Below are positions 4,686 to 5,988 of a DNA stretch of 5,988 bases, piece after piece. The DNA comes from Spirochaetota bacterium (GTDB taxonomy: Bacteria > Spirochaetota > UBA4802 > JAFGJZ01). The translations under genes and the position numbers were made by a program. A model generated the notes under the pieces. That model made no database searches and was not told where the DNA came from. It saw only the letters and a program-made list of their open reading frames with translations. The stretch lies in assembly GCA_022704645.1 (NCBI GenBank), contig JAKJGA010000106.1:1-5988 (forward strand), read 5' to 3'. How positions within the stretch are numbered: the stretch's first letter is position 1; each line of letters begins with the position of its first letter.

Positions 4686-5966
4686 TTATAGAGTATAAGT
4701 CATTCCGAGAATTCCGTAGTATGAATTCTGTTTTTCCTGCATTCCGCCGAATTCATAAAATTTGCCGCTTGAAAGAAAAGCTCCTTCAGTAAAAATTGAA
4801 GCTTCAGGGCTCAGTGCGTAACTCAGATTTGCGTCAACTTCAATCCCCATTTTTTTGCTCCAGCCGGAAGGAGTTTTCATAGCAGATACATAAGCCCCTT
4901 GAAGTTTTGCGGAAAAATCACCGAATCCTCCCTCGAAAGATAATCCAGCAGCGTAATAGCCAGGTGAAAAATCCGTTTCGCCGTCTCCGTCAGTATCAAT
5001 TCCGTATTTTCCGGCATTAGTTACATCGGTTATTGAACTGAAAGATCCCCCGTCTTCGACAATATATAGTCTGAAATTGTTGATTCCGGCTCCTGTTCCG
5101 TCGATTGTTGAAAAGAGAAATGATTCATTTTTGCCTGCAGTATCTGGGTCGTCTCCCGAAACCGCGGTAAAAAATGCACCGATCTTAATGCCCTCGGCAG
5201 GTGAAATGTAAGGTGCTGCATCAAATGCATACCCTCTATATTTAACATCATCAACTTTATCTTTTCCAGACGCGAAAGCAGCTGCTAAATCGATTCCTGC
5301 AGAACCAAAAACCAGATTTGTATTGAGAGCTCCGATATATCCCGTGCTGTCGCGGAATTGCCCGTCTGAATTTTCTTTAGTTCTTGTCATAAAAAAACCG
5401 GGAGCAATTTTTGATTCACCGAAATTTACAAAAGCGTCGAACCAGAAAATATTAGAGTCATCACTGTTTTTAGAATATTCTCCTTCATAGGTTTTTACGT
5501 AGTAAGCATTGAAGCCTGCTTTTTCGGTTTCGTATGAAAAACCGGCGAGGGGAGCATTGTCTCCGAAGATCATCGCATAGTCGAGTTCTGCGATTCCGGC
5601 TTTTATCGATAGACCTGGAAGTGAAAGTATAGATGTCTTGAAATATGCCTCAGCAACTTCTAGACGGATTTTTCCTCCGCCAAGACCTACATCCTCCGAG
5701 GTGTCGGTATTTTCGGATGGATTTACACCGTAAAGACCGTTATATTCCAGAGACAGAACTCCTTCAACGATGCCCTTTTTTAGTGAAAGGGAAGGTGCAA
5801 ATTGTATCGCGGAATAAGATCCGTTTTCATCTTTTACAACAGATTTATAAGCTGTTCCGTAGAAAGTTCCCTCTGCAGAAAATGAAACTTCAACCGTTTT
5901 TTGTTCCTCAGCTACAGCCGTTATGCTTACAAGTAAGGCAGCTGCTGATAAAATAATTTTTTTCAT
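4686..5966 (-). CDS. Outer-membrane beta-barrel porin-like protein
   Basis: A 426-residue exported protein. The N-terminus MKKIILSAAALLVSITAVAEE is a clear Sec signal peptide (written here as residues 1-21), with probable cleavage after AVA (residue 19). The rest alternates short amphipathic strands with turns, for example VSFSAEGTFYG (27-37), GKIRLEVAEAYFK (98-110), GLSIKAGIAELDYA (118-131), GFNAYYVKTY (151-160) and GFGDFSAKLQGAYVS (347-361). It ends with YYGILGMTYTL, a terminal strand with alternating hydrophobic and aromatic residues as used for outer-membrane assembly. The strand R-x-x-x-A-E-A-Y followed by a K-A-G-x-x-x-L-D-Y strand is typical of porins of about 400 residues that are distantly like alginate-export barrels. 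An acidic loop, IDTDGDGETD (323-332), resembles a calcium-binding loop. AAAGGAGA 7 nt before ATG (5974-5981) supports the start; the promoter lies outside the window. The solute is unknown. Confidence 0.85.
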   Translation of the reverse strand: MKKIILSAAALLVSITAVAEEQKTVEVSFSAEGTFYGTAYKSVVKDENGSYSAIQFAPSLSLKKGIVEGVLSLEYNGLYGVNPSENTDTSEDVGLGGGKIRLEVAEAYFKTSILSLPGLSIKAGIAELDYAMIFGDNAPLAGFSYETEKAGFNAYYVKTYEGEYSKNSDDSNIFWFDAFVNFGESKIAPGFFMTRTKENSDGQFRDSTGYIGALNTNLVFGSAGIDLAAAFASGKDKVDDVKYRGYAFDAAPYISPAEGIKIGAFFTAVSGDDPDTAGKNESFLFSTIDGTGAGINNFRLYIVEDGGSFSSITDVTNAGKYGIDTDGDGETDFSPGYYAAGLSFEGGFGDFSAKLQGAYVSAMKTPSGWSKKMGIEVDANLSYALSPEASIFTEGAFLSSGKFYEFGGMQEKQNSYYGILGMTYTL

Positions 5967-5988
5967 TATTGATTCTCCTTTAATTTAT

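Noticed and set aside
5645..5956. Plus-strand open frame of 103 codons
   Set aside because: It is antisense to the porin N-terminal half; its composition looks like complementary-strand noise and no domain is seen.

Overview
All seven genes in this window read on the minus strand, so the biological order runs from high to low coordinates. The DNA is AT-rich. It encodes a signal-peptide-bearing outer-membrane beta-barrel, a membrane sensor kinase and a flagellin-like protein behind a candidate sigma-28 promoter. This points to a low-GC, flagellated Gram-negative (diderm) bacterium. The porin and kinase styles are compatible with Deferribacteres- or spirochaete-like lineages, but the window alone does not settle the taxon. 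No mobile element, CRISPR array, tRNA or rRNA was seen.

Layout from right to left: (1) 5966-4686, an outer-membrane porin-like barrel, followed by a strong GC-rich hairpin at 4626-4650. (2) 4540-4073, a DinB-superfamily metal-binding four-helix protein. (3) 3996-2498, a two-gene operon with its own good sigma-70 promoter (4031-4059): a membrane-anchored isochorismatase-like cysteine hydrolase, then, 8 nt later, a two-domain GNAT acetyltransferase. (4) 2415-1388, a second two-gene operon: a minimal flagellin-like protein and, with its Shine-Dalgarno overlapping the first stop codon, a small acidic YbjN/type III secretion chaperone-like protein. Overlapping sigma-28-like and sigma-70-like promoters precede this pair. 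(5) 1317-1, the first 439 residues of a PAS sensor histidine kinase that runs off the left edge. Its start codon has no Shine-Dalgarno and sits 6 nt below a candidate -10 box whose -35 lies inside a perfect 16-bp inverted repeat.

The most unusual part is 1388-2484. It holds a 204-residue protein whose central and C-terminal halves read like the conserved helical ends of flagellin, with the canonical N-terminal segment absent and no variable D2/D3 region. It is translationally coupled to a chaperone-like gene and fronted by a TAAA-N14-GCCGAAAA element. I infer a secreted, flagellum-associated or type III-exported protein with a dedicated chaperone that is not FliS. The adjoining sensor kinase may be a separate, leaderless transcription unit. 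The other genes look like ordinary accessory or housekeeping genes, with small oddities listed in the findings.
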